A stretch of DNA of 64,000 nt from Thermoplasmata archaeon (lineage in GTDB: Archaea; Thermoplasmatota; Thermoplasmata; Lutacidiplasmatales; UBA184). The notes below the pieces were generated by a model. The model had not been told where the DNA came from. It made no database searches and saw nothing but the letters and a program-made list of their open reading frames with translations. Both the position numbers and the translations under genes were made by a program. The first letter of the stretch is position 1, and every line of letters begins with the position of its first letter. Shown here one piece after another: positions 52,884 to 62,126 of the stretch. The stretch covers positions 1 to 64,000 of the forward strand of contig JAKASE010000010.1 of the NCBI GenBank assembly GCA_021819135.1, read 5' to 3'.

Positions 52884-53689
52884 GGCGGGGCTCCTCGGGC
52901 GGAACGGTGAAGTCCCCTCAGGAAGCGAGCCGGGTCGCGGGCCCGGGCGACGGCGGTGCCGACCAGGATGCCGTCCACGCCGGACCTCCAGAATCGGGCC
53001 GCCTCGGCCGGCCCGTCGACCCCGCTCAGCCCGAGCAGCGGCTCGAGGCCGGCCATCCGGGCCTCGGCGATCGTGGCCCCGGCGGTTCGGCGTTCGATGG
53101 CGAGCGAGTCGAGGTCCCGGACGTTGACACCGTACATGTCGGCCGCCACCCGTTCCGCCACACTTAATTCTGCCTTATCGTGGAATTCGAGGAGAACCTC
53201 GAGGTCGAGCGCGTGGGCGCGTTGGGCGAGCTCGGAGAGCGGCACGGAGAGGAGGCCGGCCGTCTCGAGCCGCGCGATCAGGAGCACCGCGGCGGCCCCG
53301 GCTCGGCGGGCGACCTCGAGCTGCCTCGGATCGACGACGAAGTCCTTGAACAGCACCGGCCGGGACGTGGCGTCCGCGAGGCCGGCGACATCGGCGGGGC
53401 TCCCTTCGAACCGCGGGCCGGTCGCGAGGCAAGAGTATCCGGTGATCCCGGCCCCCTCGGTCGCGCGCACGAACTCCGACACGGAACGAACGGGGAGCCG
53501 CGGGTCGGACTGGCCGGGCGACACGCGCTTGTACTCGACCAAGAGCGCGCCGGACGCCCGATCGGCCTCGATGGCGGCGCGGAAGCGCGGTCGGTTCCCC
53601 CTCGCGGGCCGATCCGGGAGGGACGAGCCGTACGCGTCGGAGCGGACCTCCCGCTCGGTGGCGCGGACGATCTCCGAAAGGAATCCCAT
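52880..53689 (-). CDS. trpC: Indole-3-glycerol phosphate synthase
   Basis: 269 residues from the ATG at 53689. The TIM barrel shows LLVEYKRVSPGQ (catalytic Lys region, a diverged form of the usual KRASPS), VLFKDFVVDPRQL with the second Lys, VLLEFHDKAEL and YGVNVRDLDSL. DGILVGTAVARARDP binds the product phosphate. The start is 2 nt after the trpD stop. Confidence 0.94.
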   Translation of the reverse strand: MGFLSEIVRATEREVRSDAYGSSLPDRPARGNRPRFRAAIEADRASGALLVEYKRVSPGQSDPRLPVRSVSEFVRATEGAGITGYSCLATGPRFEGSPADVAGLADATSRPVLFKDFVVDPRQLEVARRAGAAAVLLIARLETAGLLSVPLSELAQRAHALDLEVLLEFHDKAELSVAERVAADMYGVNVRDLDSLAIERRTAGATIAEARMAGLEPLLGLSGVDGPAEAARFWRSGVDGILVGTAVARARDPARFLRGLHRSARGAPP

Positions 53690-53691
53690 GA

Positions 53692-54729
53692 TCAGGCCCC
53701 CCGTCGCGACGCGCGGGTCTCGGCGATGGCCCGCATGCCGAGGTAGATCGCCTCGGCGGAGCCGTCGTCCAGCGATTCGCGTGCTTGCTTCACCCCGTCC
53801 GCGAACGAGCGGGCCCGGCCGGCGATCCACAGGGCGGCGCCGCTCGTCAGCAGGACCGAGCCGCGGCGGGCGCCGCTTCCGCCGGCGAGGAGACGTTCCG
53901 CCTCCTCGGCCGCGGGTCCGGGCTCGAGCGCTCCCCAGTCACCGCGGCGGTCTTCCGGCTCGAGCCACTGTTCCGGTCGGATGCGTATCCGCTGTCGGCG
54001 GGGACCGTTCCAGACGACCGCGGTCGTGGGCCGGCGGGGGGAGAACTCGTCGCAGCCCTCCGAGGAGGTCATCGAGAGACCTCGCGACACCCCGAGCCGG
54101 GCGAGAGCCCCCGCGGCGCGCTCCGCCTCCCCCCGGTCGGGCATCCCCACGACCTGGAAGGGGACCCGGGCCGGGTTCGACAGCGGACCGAGCCGGTTGA
54201 ACACCGTCGGGATGCCGAGGAGCCGGCGGGCGTTCGCCACGACCCGGGTCGCTGGGTGGTAGAGTGGCGCGTGGAGGAACGCGAGCCGGTACCTCCGGTA
54301 GGTCTCCCGGGCGAAGTCGACATCCTGCATCACGGGCAGGCCCATCGCCTCGAGCAGGTCGCTCGACCCGCACGGACCGCGAGCACTACGGTTCCCGTGC
54401 TTGACGACCGGGGCCCCGGCGGCCGCGACCACGAAGGCGCTGACGGTCGAGACATTGAAGGACGGACGCGGGGCGCCGCCGGAGCCGCAGAGGTCCACCG
54501 GCTGGTCCCCTGAGGGTATGGGGAAGCGGCGGGAGCGCCGACGCATTTCGGAGGCGAAGGCGGCGAGCTCCTGAGCGTCGATCGTCCGGGACGCGAGGGC
54601 GACCAGGATCGCCGCGCGCTCGACATCGCTCCCCGCGGGGTCGAGGAGCCCCTCGAACATCGCGCGCACGTCCTTCGGAGAGAGGGGCGTCGGGTCGAAG
54701 GTCCGATGGAGGAGCTCGCCGAGGTTCAT
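53692..54729 (-). CDS. trpD: Anthranilate phosphoribosyltransferase
   Basis: 345 residues from the ATG at 54729. It couples anthranilate to PRPP. The core follows the family (SFNVSTVSAFVVAAAGAPVVKHGNRS, CGSSDLLEAMG, FNRLGPLSNPARV). The PRPP loop, GTGGDG in most homologues, reads CGSGGAPRPS, which keeps the glycines but loses the Asp. The rest of the active site is intact, so activity is expected. It overlaps trpG by 4 nt. Confidence 0.93.
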   Translation of the reverse strand: MNLGELLHRTFDPTPLSPKDVRAMFEGLLDPAGSDVERAAILVALASRTIDAQELAAFASEMRRRSRRFPIPSGDQPVDLCGSGGAPRPSFNVSTVSAFVVAAAGAPVVKHGNRSARGPCGSSDLLEAMGLPVMQDVDFARETYRRYRLAFLHAPLYHPATRVVANARRLLGIPTVFNRLGPLSNPARVPFQVVGMPDRGEAERAAGALARLGVSRGLSMTSSEGCDEFSPRRPTTAVVWNGPRRQRIRIRPEQWLEPEDRRGDWGALEPGPAAEEAERLLAGGSGARRGSVLLTSGAALWIAGRARSFADGVKQARESLDDGSAEAIYLGMRAIAETRASRRGA

Positions 54730-55307
54730 CGTCGGACCGCCTCGAGGAAGTTCGCGAGGATCTCCGGGCCATGCCGGGTGAGGTACGACTCCGGGTGGAA
54801 CTGGACCGACTCGACCGGCCGCGTACGGTGACGGAGGGCCATCACGAGTCCTTCTGGGTCCCGAGCCGACACTTCGAGCGCGGCCGGCACCGAGGAGGAA
54901 CGGACGACCAGCGAGTGGTACCGGGCGGCCGTCAGCGGGGACGGGACCCCCTCGAAGATCCCCCGGCCGTCGTGGATCACCTCGGAGAGCTCGCCGTGGA
55001 CGGGATGCGGAGCCCGGCCGACGGAGCCCCCGTAGTGCTCGCCGATCAGCTGGTGCCCCAGGCAGACCCCGAGGAACGGCCGCTCCCGGTCCCACCGCCG
55101 AAGGAGGGACCGGGCGAGCCCGGTGATCCGCGGGTCGGCCGGGTGTCCGGGCCCCGGCGAGAGGACCACCGCGTCTGGGTCGTACGCGAGCGCCTGCCGG
55201 AGCGGGACGGTCGCGCGGAGGCACCGGACCGTCGCGCCCCGGGCGGCGAGCCCCTGCTCGATGTTGTGGACGAAGGAGTCCTCGTGATCGATGAGCAGTA
55301 CCTTCAT
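54726..55307 (-). CDS. trpG: Anthranilate synthase glutamine amidotransferase subunit
   Basis: 193 residues from the ATG at 55307. A class I glutaminase supplying ammonia to TrpE: DHEDSFVHNIEQ at the start, VLSPGPGHP, the nucleophile GVCLGHQ and the His/Glu pair in VQFHPES. It overlaps trpE by 4 nt, so the two subunits are translationally coupled. Confidence 0.96.
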   Translation of the reverse strand: MKVLLIDHEDSFVHNIEQGLAARGATVRCLRATVPLRQALAYDPDAVVLSPGPGHPADPRITGLARSLLRRWDRERPFLGVCLGHQLIGEHYGGSVGRAPHPVHGELSEVIHDGRGIFEGVPSPLTAARYHSLVVRSSSVPAALEVSARDPEGLVMALRHRTRPVESVQFHPESYLTRHGPEILANFLEAVRR

Positions 55308-56500
55308 CGCGGCCCCCCGACCAGGACCGACTCGAGGTGGGAGAGCTTGGTCAGCGTCTCCTCGAACTCCTGGGCCGGGTCCGAGCGGTAGACGATCCCG
55401 GCACCGGCGGCGGTGTGGAGCGACCGACCGGCGGCGAAACCCGTCCGGATGGCGAGCGCCCAGTCCCCCCGGCCTCCCGGCCGCAACAGGCCGACCGCAC
55501 CGGCGTACGGCCCGCGCCAGCTCCCTTCCTCGCGTCGGAGGAGCTCGGTCGCCCGGATCTTCGGAGCGCCGCTGACGGTGCCGGCCGGGAAGGTCGCCGC
55601 GAGCGCTTCCCACGGTCCGACCCCGGGCCGGAGGTCGGCGACGACCCGGCTCACGAGGTGCGCGAGCCGGGCGTACCGCACCGTGCGTTCCCTCCAGGCG
55701 AGCCGCACCGAACCGGGACGGGCGACCTGGCCGAGATCGTTCCGGGCGAGATCGACGAGCATCCGGTGCTCGGCGAGCTCCTTCGGGTCGACCGCGAGCG
55801 GGGGCCGCCGGGAACGTGCGGGAGCGTCCCAGGTCGTTCCCGCGATCGGGTCGACCCGGGCCCGTCGCCCCTCGATCTCCACGACGGACTCCGGCGTGGC
55901 GCCGACGATCTCCCGGTCGCCGAAGCGCAGGTAGTAGAAGTACGCGAACCGTTCGGAAGAGCGCAGGTCGCCGGCCCGAGTTACGAGGTCATCCGGCCGC
56001 GGCCAGGTCCGGCGGTGGGCGAGCACGGTCTGGAACGTCTCCCCGTTCCGGATGTCCCGCTGCAACCGGCGCACGCTCGCCTCGAAGTGGGCTCGAGGCA
56101 GAGAATCCCGCTCCGGGCGGGGGATCCTCCGGACCGGCGAGGGATCGGTGCGCCCGGTCGGACCGACGCGGCGGACGACAGGGTCGCATACCCAGGCGAA
56201 CTCGCCCAGCGGGAACGGGGAGCCCGCCGGGAAGCGGGAGAGCGCAGGTTCGATGAGACCCACCGCGTCGAAGCCGGCATAGCCGATCACGGCCCGTTGG
56301 CCTCCGCGCTCGAGGAACCGGTTGGAGTCCCGGGCCAGCGCCTCGAGGTCCGACCGCGGCGAGAGCGTGCGGACCTCCTCGGCCCGTGTGAACGATACGG
56401 CGATTCCCGGCCCTCGGCCGAGCCCTGCGCTCCGCTCGAAGTAGCCTGCCGTCTCCGCCCCGGCGGCGCGCGACGCGAACTCCTCCCAGGGGTCGGTCAC
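55304..56500 (-). CDS. trpE: Anthranilate synthase component I
   Basis: 398 residues, GTG start at 56500. It converts chorismate to anthranilate. The catalytic domain has the usual IVGATPESVVEI, DPIAGTTW, EHRMLVDLARNDLGQV and GTVSGAPKIRA. It is about 60-100 residues shorter than most TrpE proteins; the N-terminal part that forms the Trp feedback pocket is reduced, so inhibition by tryptophan may be weak. This is inference. It overlaps lysC by 4 nt. Confidence 0.94.
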   Translation of the reverse strand: MTDPWEEFASRAAGAETAGYFERSAGLGRGPGIAVSFTRAEEVRTLSPRSDLEALARDSNRFLERGGQRAVIGYAGFDAVGLIEPALSRFPAGSPFPLGEFAWVCDPVVRRVGPTGRTDPSPVRRIPRPERDSLPRAHFEASVRRLQRDIRNGETFQTVLAHRRTWPRPDDLVTRAGDLRSSERFAYFYYLRFGDREIVGATPESVVEIEGRRARVDPIAGTTWDAPARSRRPPLAVDPKELAEHRMLVDLARNDLGQVARPGSVRLAWRERTVRYARLAHLVSRVVADLRPGVGPWEALAATFPAGTVSGAPKIRATELLRREEGSWRGPYAGAVGLLRPGGRGDWALAIRTGFAAGRSLHTAAGAGIVYRSDPAQEFEETLTKLSHLESVLVGGPR

Positions 56501-57825
56501 GGCGTCCGCTCCTCGACGAGCGCGCGATGGAGGGCCCGGAGCACCTCGGGGCCCCGTTCCTCGGGCACGGCGAGCGAGAGGGCGCGCGGCGTCGCGCTGA
56601 ACCCCTCGGCCCCCCGGACCGCCCGCGACGGGATGCGATCGAGGTCGCCCAGGATCCCGTCGCCGATCGCGATGACGAGCGTGACCCGGTACGGGCCCTC
56701 GACCATCGCCGCCGCTTCGCGGGTGACCGGGGCGAGCGCCCGGATCGCCGTCAGTACCTGGGGGGGCTCGAGCACCAGGCAGAGGAGGGCGGAGGACGTG
56801 TAGAGCTGGACCAGGTTCACGCCGGCGGTGGACAGTCGCTGCGACACCTCCGCGACGATCCCCGGTCGCTGGCGGCCGCCGGGGACGCGGAGTCGGACGA
56901 GACGGAGCGAGCGAAGGAGCGAGAGCGCCCGATTGTGTCGGTCGGAGCGACCGGCCGAGATCGTGGTGGCGACGCTCGGGTCCTCGAGCGACCGGACCCG
57001 GAGGACGACGCCGTGCGTGCGCGCCGGTTCGATCGTGAGCGGGTGGAGGACCTTCGCCCCGAACTGGGCGAGCTCCTCGGCCTCCTCGTAGGAGAGCTCG
57101 GGGATCGGCCGGGCTCCGGGGACCTCGCGGGGGTCGGCCGACAGGACCGCGACGTGCCGCTTGACGAGCTCGACCCGGGACGCCCCGATCAAGGCCCCGA
57201 TCCCCGAGGCGGCGTAGTCCGACCCTCCCCGTCCGAGCGTGGCGACCCGTCCCTCGAGGCTCCGGCCGAAGTATCCGGTGACGATCGGGACCTCTCCCCG
57301 GTTGAGCCGTCGGCCGAGTCCCGAGCGCACGGCGGCGCGCGAACGATCGAGGAGGATCAGCGACGCCCCGTAGGTATTGTCCGTGATCAGGCCGAGGTGG
57401 TCCGCCTCGATCGGGACGGCCGGGAGGCCGGCCTCCCGGAGCTCCGAGGCGAGCCAGTGCACCGCGAGCCGCTCCCCCTGGCTCAGCACTCGGTCGGCCA
57501 GGGGCCGGTCCCCCGCCGGCGCGGCCTCGACCGTCTCGAAGAGGCGCCGCAGGCGATCGAGCTGCCGCCGCTCGGCCGGCGGGAGCCGGGGATGCCGGTC
57601 GCGCACCTTCTCCCAGACCGACCGGTGAACGGCCCTGGACCGGGGGTGCGCGAGCGCCTCGCCGAGGAGATCGGTCACTCCCTGGCGGGCGGAGGCGACG
57701 ACCACGACCCGTCCGCCGTCCGACCGGACCGAGCGGATGTCCTCGACGACCCGCCGAACGTTCTCGAGCGAGGCCCCCCCGAACTTGAGCACGACCGGGG
57801 CGGACGGGCGCGAGGGGGACGTCAT
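56497..57825 (-). CDS. lysC: Aspartate kinase
   Basis: 442 residues from the ATG at 57825. It phosphorylates aspartate. The kinase domain begins VVLKFGGASLENVRRV and contains IVTGYFGRSLEGRVATLGRGGSDYAA; two ACT-type regulatory repeats follow (RLRVPGGRQRPGIVAEVSQRLSTAGVNLVQLYTS and the final 80 residues). It is coupled to asd by a 4-nt overlap. Inside an aromatic run it probably supplies aspartate semialdehyde for dehydroquinate synthesis as well as for Lys, Thr and Met. Confidence 0.95.
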   Translation of the reverse strand: MTSPSRPSAPVVLKFGGASLENVRRVVEDIRSVRSDGGRVVVVASARQGVTDLLGEALAHPRSRAVHRSVWEKVRDRHPRLPPAERRQLDRLRRLFETVEAAPAGDRPLADRVLSQGERLAVHWLASELREAGLPAVPIEADHLGLITDNTYGASLILLDRSRAAVRSGLGRRLNRGEVPIVTGYFGRSLEGRVATLGRGGSDYAASGIGALIGASRVELVKRHVAVLSADPREVPGARPIPELSYEEAEELAQFGAKVLHPLTIEPARTHGVVLRVRSLEDPSVATTISAGRSDRHNRALSLLRSLRLVRLRVPGGRQRPGIVAEVSQRLSTAGVNLVQLYTSSALLCLVLEPPQVLTAIRALAPVTREAAAMVEGPYRVTLVIAIGDGILGDLDRIPSRAVRGAEGFSATPRALSLAVPEERGPEVLRALHRALVEERTP

Positions 57826-58895
57826 GCGCCCCCGGCTCCGAGACATCCCCGGGCGCGTGCGAGCTCCGCGTTCAGGACCGAGCCGCCGGAACCTCCGCGG
57901 ACCGCGTTGTGGGAGAGGACGAAGAACCGGAGGAACGGCGGCTCCCAGCGGACCCGGCCGACCGTCGCGGCCATCCCGCGCGCGCGGGACGGCGAACCCG
58001 CCCAGCGGTCGCGCAGGGGTTGCGGGCGGTCCGCCTCGGCCCGGAGCTCGATCGGCGGGTGCGGAGCGGTCGGGAGGTCGAGCCCCCGGAGCGGATCGAA
58101 CGTCCGCCAGGCCCGTTCGATCTCGGAGCGCCGGGGGCGGCGGCCCGCCTCGACGGTGACGGCCTCGAGATGTCCCTCCCGGGTCGCGACGCGCGCGCAG
58201 TGGGCGACGAACGGCACGGGGAGCCCGGTGACACGACGGCCCCAAAGAGATCCCAGGATGCGCGCCGACTCGTGCGCGATCTTCTCCTCTTCCTCCCGGA
58301 TGAACGGCACGACGTTATCGGTGATCGTGAGCGACGGAACGCCGGGGTAGCCGGCCCCCGAGAGCGCCTGGTACGTCGCCACATGGACGGCCCGCGGCTT
58401 CACCAGGTCGATGAGGGGCGCGAGCGCAAGCACAAGGCCGGTCGTCGAGCAGTTCGGGTTCGTCACGAGGATTCCGCGCCTCCGCGTCGCTGGGGCGAGA
58501 AGGTCGAGATGGTCGCCGTTCACTTCGGGAACGAGGAGCGGCACCCTCGGGTCCATCCGGTGATCGGCCGCGTTCGAGAAGACCGAGACGCCCCGGCGCA
58601 CGAGGTCGGTCTCGAGGGGACCGGCGGTCCCGCTCGGCAGCGCGGAGAACGCGACCCGGAGGCCCGAACGGGCGAGCTTTCCCGGGCCCCCGGCCACGAG
58701 GCGGGCGCTCGCGAGGCCCTCGGGCGGCGGCTCGGCCAGCTGCCAGACCTCCTCGAGGCGGCGGCCGACCGACCGCTCGCTGCCGATGAGCAGCGGGGGC
58801 CCGAAGAACGGATGGTCGGCCAGGAGCCGGGCGAAGTGCTGGCCGATGTATCCGCTCGCGCCGAGGATGGCGGTGGGCAATGTCTCCGACGTCAT
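57822..58895 (-). CDS. asd: Aspartate-semialdehyde dehydrogenase
   Basis: 357 residues from the ATG at 58895. It reduces aspartyl phosphate to aspartate semialdehyde. The NADP loop is LGASGYIGQHFARLL, the catalytic Cys is in VTNPNCSTTGL, and the His region is the archaeal/fungal-type VPFVAHCARVATREGHLEAV. It is coupled to aroC (ATGA) and lysC (ATGA). Confidence 0.95.
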   Translation of the reverse strand: MTSETLPTAILGASGYIGQHFARLLADHPFFGPPLLIGSERSVGRRLEEVWQLAEPPPEGLASARLVAGGPGKLARSGLRVAFSALPSGTAGPLETDLVRRGVSVFSNAADHRMDPRVPLLVPEVNGDHLDLLAPATRRRGILVTNPNCSTTGLVLALAPLIDLVKPRAVHVATYQALSGAGYPGVPSLTITDNVVPFIREEEEKIAHESARILGSLWGRRVTGLPVPFVAHCARVATREGHLEAVTVEAGRRPRRSEIERAWRTFDPLRGLDLPTAPHPPIELRAEADRPQPLRDRWAGSPSRARGMAATVGRVRWEPPFLRFFVLSHNAVRGGSGGSVLNAELARARGCLGAGGA

Positions 58896-59977
58896 CGCAC
58901 GAACCCCCCGCGCAGCGCAAGGTCCGCGAGCGCCATCGCGGTGACCGACTCGAGGACCACGACCGCTCTCGGGACGATGCACGGGTCGTGGCGGCCGGTC
59001 ACGACGAGGGTCGTCGCGGTGTGGGTCACGAGGTCGACCGTGCGCTGGGGGCGCGCGATCGAGCTGGTCGGCTTCACGGCGACCCGGAAGACGATCGGCA
59101 TGCCTGTGGCGAGGCCCCCGAGGATCCCCCCGGCGTGGTTCGTCTCGGTAACGACCCGATCGTCGTGCCAGAGGAACGGATCGTTGTGCTCGCTCCCCCG
59201 CATCCGCGCCGCGATGAAGCCGGCCCCGAACTCGATCGCCTTGACCGCCGGGACCGAGAAGACCGCGTGGGCGATCGCGCTCTCGATCGAGTCGAAGAAC
59301 GGCTCCCCGAGCCCGACCGGGACCCCGGAGGTCCGCACTTCCACCACCCCGCCGACGCTGTCGCCGTCCCGACGGGCGGCTTGGATCACTTCCTCCATCC
59401 TCCCCGCCGCCTCCGGGTCGGGCGTACCGACCTCGTGGACCGCGGCCCGTTCGCGCAGCTCGGCCACGGAGATCGGGTCGGGGACCTTTCCCTCGACCTC
59501 GCCGATCGACCGGGTGAACGCGCCGATCTCGATACCGAGCGGAGACAGGACCGACCGAGCCACCGAACCGGCAATAACGAGACCGACCGTCATCCGACCG
59601 GAGAAGATCCCGCCCCCGGAAAGGTCGGCGTCAGCACCGTAGCGGACCCGCGCCGGATAGTCGGCGTGACCGGGGCGGGGGGTGTTCCGCAGGCGATCGT
59701 ACGGCTCCCGGCGGACGTCCTCGTTGGCCACGTGGGCCCGGAACACCGTGCCGTCGGTGCGGCCGTTCGCGAGGCCGGCGTCGACGATCAGCCGGTCCTC
59801 CTCCTGCCGGCGCGTGGCGAGACGGCGGCCGTACGGCCGGCGTCGGTCGAGGTCCCTCTGGACCCCGGCGGGATCGACCGGGGTGCCGGCCGGGATCCCC
59901 TCGATCGATACCCCGACCTCGGGGCCGTGGCTCGATCCGAACAAGGTCACGCGGAACTGCTCTCCGTATCGCATCAT
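58892..59977 (-). CDS. aroC: Chorismate synthase
   Basis: 361 residues from the ATG at 59977 (a GTG one codon upstream is possible). It makes chorismate from EPSP with reduced FMN. Signatures: FGSSHGPEVGVSIEGIPAG, RRPYGRRLATRRQEED, RPGHADYPARVRYG, the GGGIFSGRMT loop, and ETNHAGGILGGLATG. The TGA of aroA overlaps its start. Confidence 0.96.
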   Translation of the reverse strand: MMRYGEQFRVTLFGSSHGPEVGVSIEGIPAGTPVDPAGVQRDLDRRRPYGRRLATRRQEEDRLIVDAGLANGRTDGTVFRAHVANEDVRREPYDRLRNTPRPGHADYPARVRYGADADLSGGGIFSGRMTVGLVIAGSVARSVLSPLGIEIGAFTRSIGEVEGKVPDPISVAELRERAAVHEVGTPDPEAAGRMEEVIQAARRDGDSVGGVVEVRTSGVPVGLGEPFFDSIESAIAHAVFSVPAVKAIEFGAGFIAARMRGSEHNDPFLWHDDRVVTETNHAGGILGGLATGMPIVFRVAVKPTSSIARPQRTVDLVTHTATTLVVTGRHDPCIVPRAVVVLESVTAMALADLALRGGFVR

Positions 59978-61251
59978 CACCGGACCCCCCTGTCCGAGAG
60001 ACCCTCCAGGGCCTCCCAGAACCCGGGGAACGACTTGCGGACCGCCTCCGACTCCCCGATCGTCGACCGACCGTGCGCGGCGAGCGCCCCCACGGCCGCG
60101 CTCATCACGAGACGATGGTCGCGGAGCCCCCGCACCGAGATCGCCTTCGGACGCCGTGCGCCCTCGATCACGACGCGGTGGAGCGAGGGACGGGCGCTCG
60201 CGCCGAACGCGCGGGCGAGGCGGACCGTCTCCGCCCGACGGTCGGATTCCTTTCCCGCGACCTGCTCCGCCCCGCGGAGCTCGCTCCGGCCCGGGGTCGT
60301 CGCCGCGAGGACCCCAGCGAGGGGGAAGAGATCGGGAGAATCGGTGAGGTCGACCGTGAACGGACGGGGGGTCTCTCCCCGGACCTCCGCCCCGGAGCCC
60401 AGGCGCCGGACCCGGGCGCCCGCCCTCTCGAGGAGGTCCAGCACGGCGAGATCGGCTTGGGGCCAGGACGCCGGGATCCCTTCGACCCGGACGATTCCGC
60501 CGGACACCGCCGCGGCGGCCCACAGGTAGGCGGCCGACGAGGCGTCGCCGGGGACGTCGAAAACGGCCCCGCGGTACCGTTGCCGACCCGGTATGGTGAA
60601 CTCTCGGTCGGAGGAACGCACGGTCACCCGGTGATGGCGGAGCACGGCCAGCGTCGCGTCGAGGTACGGTCGCGAGACAACCGGACCGACCAGGGTGAGC
60701 CGGGAGTCCTCGTCCAGTGTCGGCAGGATGAAGAGCAGCGCGGAGGCGAACTGGGAGCTTTCGGAAGCACGGAGTCGGACCCGACCGCCGTGCACCGGTC
60801 CCTCGACCTCGAGCGGCAGACCATGCCCTCGCCTCGTCGATCGGCACTGGGCCCCCAAGTGTTCAAGCGCCAACCGAAGCTCGGCCATCGGACGGTCGCC
60901 GAGGCGCCCGTGGCCGATGAGCCGTACCGGCCTGTCCTGAAGGCTCGCGAGCGCCGAGACGAATCGGAGCGTCGTGCCAGACTCGCCGCAGTCGATCGGC
61001 GGGAGCGCGGATCCCCGGCTCGAGGCACGGGGCGTCAGGGTCCAAGCGTCGCGGGTCCGCCGTACCGTCGTACCGAGCGTCGCGAGGGCGCGGGCGGTGG
61101 CGCGCGTGTCGTCGGCGTCGAGCGGACCCCGGATCCGGTAGGACCGATGTGCGAGATGTCCGGCGACGAGAGCTCGATGGGTGTAGCTCTTCGAGGCCGG
61201 CGCCGAGAGCCGCCCCGTGGCCGTGCCGGGTCGGACCACCACGGCCGTCAT
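59977..61251 (-). CDS. aroA: EPSP synthase (3-phosphoshikimate 1-carboxyvinyltransferase)
   Basis: 424 residues from the ATG at 61251. It adds the enolpyruvyl group of PEP to shikimate 3-phosphate. Signatures: APASKSYTHRALVAG with the shikimate-binding Lys and Ser, DCGESGTTLRFVSAL (PEP loop, here ES in place of the common GNAGT), and KESDRRAETVRLARAFG with HRLVMSAAVGALAA near the end. It overlaps the kinase gene by 4 nt. Confidence 0.96.
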   Translation of the reverse strand: MTAVVVRPGTATGRLSAPASKSYTHRALVAGHLAHRSYRIRGPLDADDTRATARALATLGTTVRRTRDAWTLTPRASSRGSALPPIDCGESGTTLRFVSALASLQDRPVRLIGHGRLGDRPMAELRLALEHLGAQCRSTRRGHGLPLEVEGPVHGGRVRLRASESSQFASALLFILPTLDEDSRLTLVGPVVSRPYLDATLAVLRHHRVTVRSSDREFTIPGRQRYRGAVFDVPGDASSAAYLWAAAAVSGGIVRVEGIPASWPQADLAVLDLLERAGARVRRLGSGAEVRGETPRPFTVDLTDSPDLFPLAGVLAATTPGRSELRGAEQVAGKESDRRAETVRLARAFGASARPSLHRVVIEGARRPKAISVRGLRDHRLVMSAAVGALAAHGRSTIGESEAVRKSFPGFWEALEGLSDRGVR

Positions 61252-62126
61252 GGGGCCATCCTCGGGGCACCCGGCCCGTTCCGGACGAAGCCTACGCGGA
61301 GGTGCTCGCCCGGTTCCCGCGCGAGCCGTGCGAGGATCTCATCGGTGCGATGCGGCGGCGCGAGAGCCGCCAGAGCGGGACCGAGCCCGCTCACTCCCGC
61401 GGCCCCGGCACCGGCGCGATGAAGCGCGGATCGGAGGGGGGCGTAGTCGTAGCCCATGACCCGCTCCACGAGCTCGGTGTTCCGGCGCATCGCCTCGGCC
61501 CAGTCTCCCGATCGGGCGGCGTCCACGGCCCGGCGCCCGGCATCGTGCTCGCGCGCGAACTGAGAAGCCCATTCCGGCGAGGGCCGGTGGGTGCCCGGGG
61601 GGACCAGGACGGCGACCTCCCAGTCGTCGGTCAACGCCTCGGATCGCAGGACCCGCTTCTCCCGATTGTCGGTCACGACGAACCCCGGCTGGAGGCCGGC
61701 CAACGCATCGTCGAACGCACCGGTGGCGCTAACGCCGGCCTCGCGGCCCACGTCCGCCGAGAGGGAAGCGATCTCCTGGGCCGTGGGGTGCTGGTCCGCC
61801 GCGTCGGCGACCGCGAGCAGCACGGCGCTCGCGACCGCGCTCGAGCTCTTGAGCCCCCGCGCGACCGGGATCTCCGACCGGAGACGGACCTCCGCGGCCG
61901 CGGAGGAATCGGGAAGATACCGGGCGATCCCGGTCCGGACCGCCGTCTCGACCAGACGCGTGCGGGAGGTCGGCGCGATGCGCAGTTCGAACGGGGCGCT
62001 CCGGTCCCGGACCGTGAGGTCGACCTCGGCGGTGGCGGGAAGCTCGATCCCGATCGCGCACCCGATCCCGGTCGGGAGGGCGTTGACGATGGTGATCGCG
62101 GAGAAGGCGGTCCCTACGCCGTGCAT
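61248..62126 (-). CDS. Archaeal shikimate kinase (GHMP family)
   Basis: 292 residues from the ATG at 62126. Archaea use a GHMP-fold kinase, unrelated to bacterial AroK, to make shikimate 3-phosphate. The ATP loop is IPVARGLKSSSAVASAVLLA; the N-terminus AFSAITIVNALPTGIGCAIGIEL and the DDALAGLQPGFVVTDN segment are family-typical. Its place between aroDE and aroA confirms the substrate. It overlaps aroDE by 13 nt. Confidence 0.94.
   Translation of the reverse strand: MHGVGTAFSAITIVNALPTGIGCAIGIELPATAEVDLTVRDRSAPFELRIAPTSRTRLVETAVRTGIARYLPDSSAAAEVRLRSEIPVARGLKSSSAVASAVLLAVADAADQHPTAQEIASLSADVGREAGVSATGAFDDALAGLQPGFVVTDNREKRVLRSEALTDDWEVAVLVPPGTHRPSPEWASQFAREHDAGRRAVDAARSGDWAEAMRRNTELVERVMGYDYAPLRSALHRAGAGAAGVSGLGPALAALAPPHRTDEILARLAREPGEHLRVGFVRNGPGAPRMAP

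Noticed and set aside
55300-56600. Transcription attenuator or leader peptide for the trp genes
   Set aside because: No intergenic space exists before trpE; it overlaps lysC by 4 nt.
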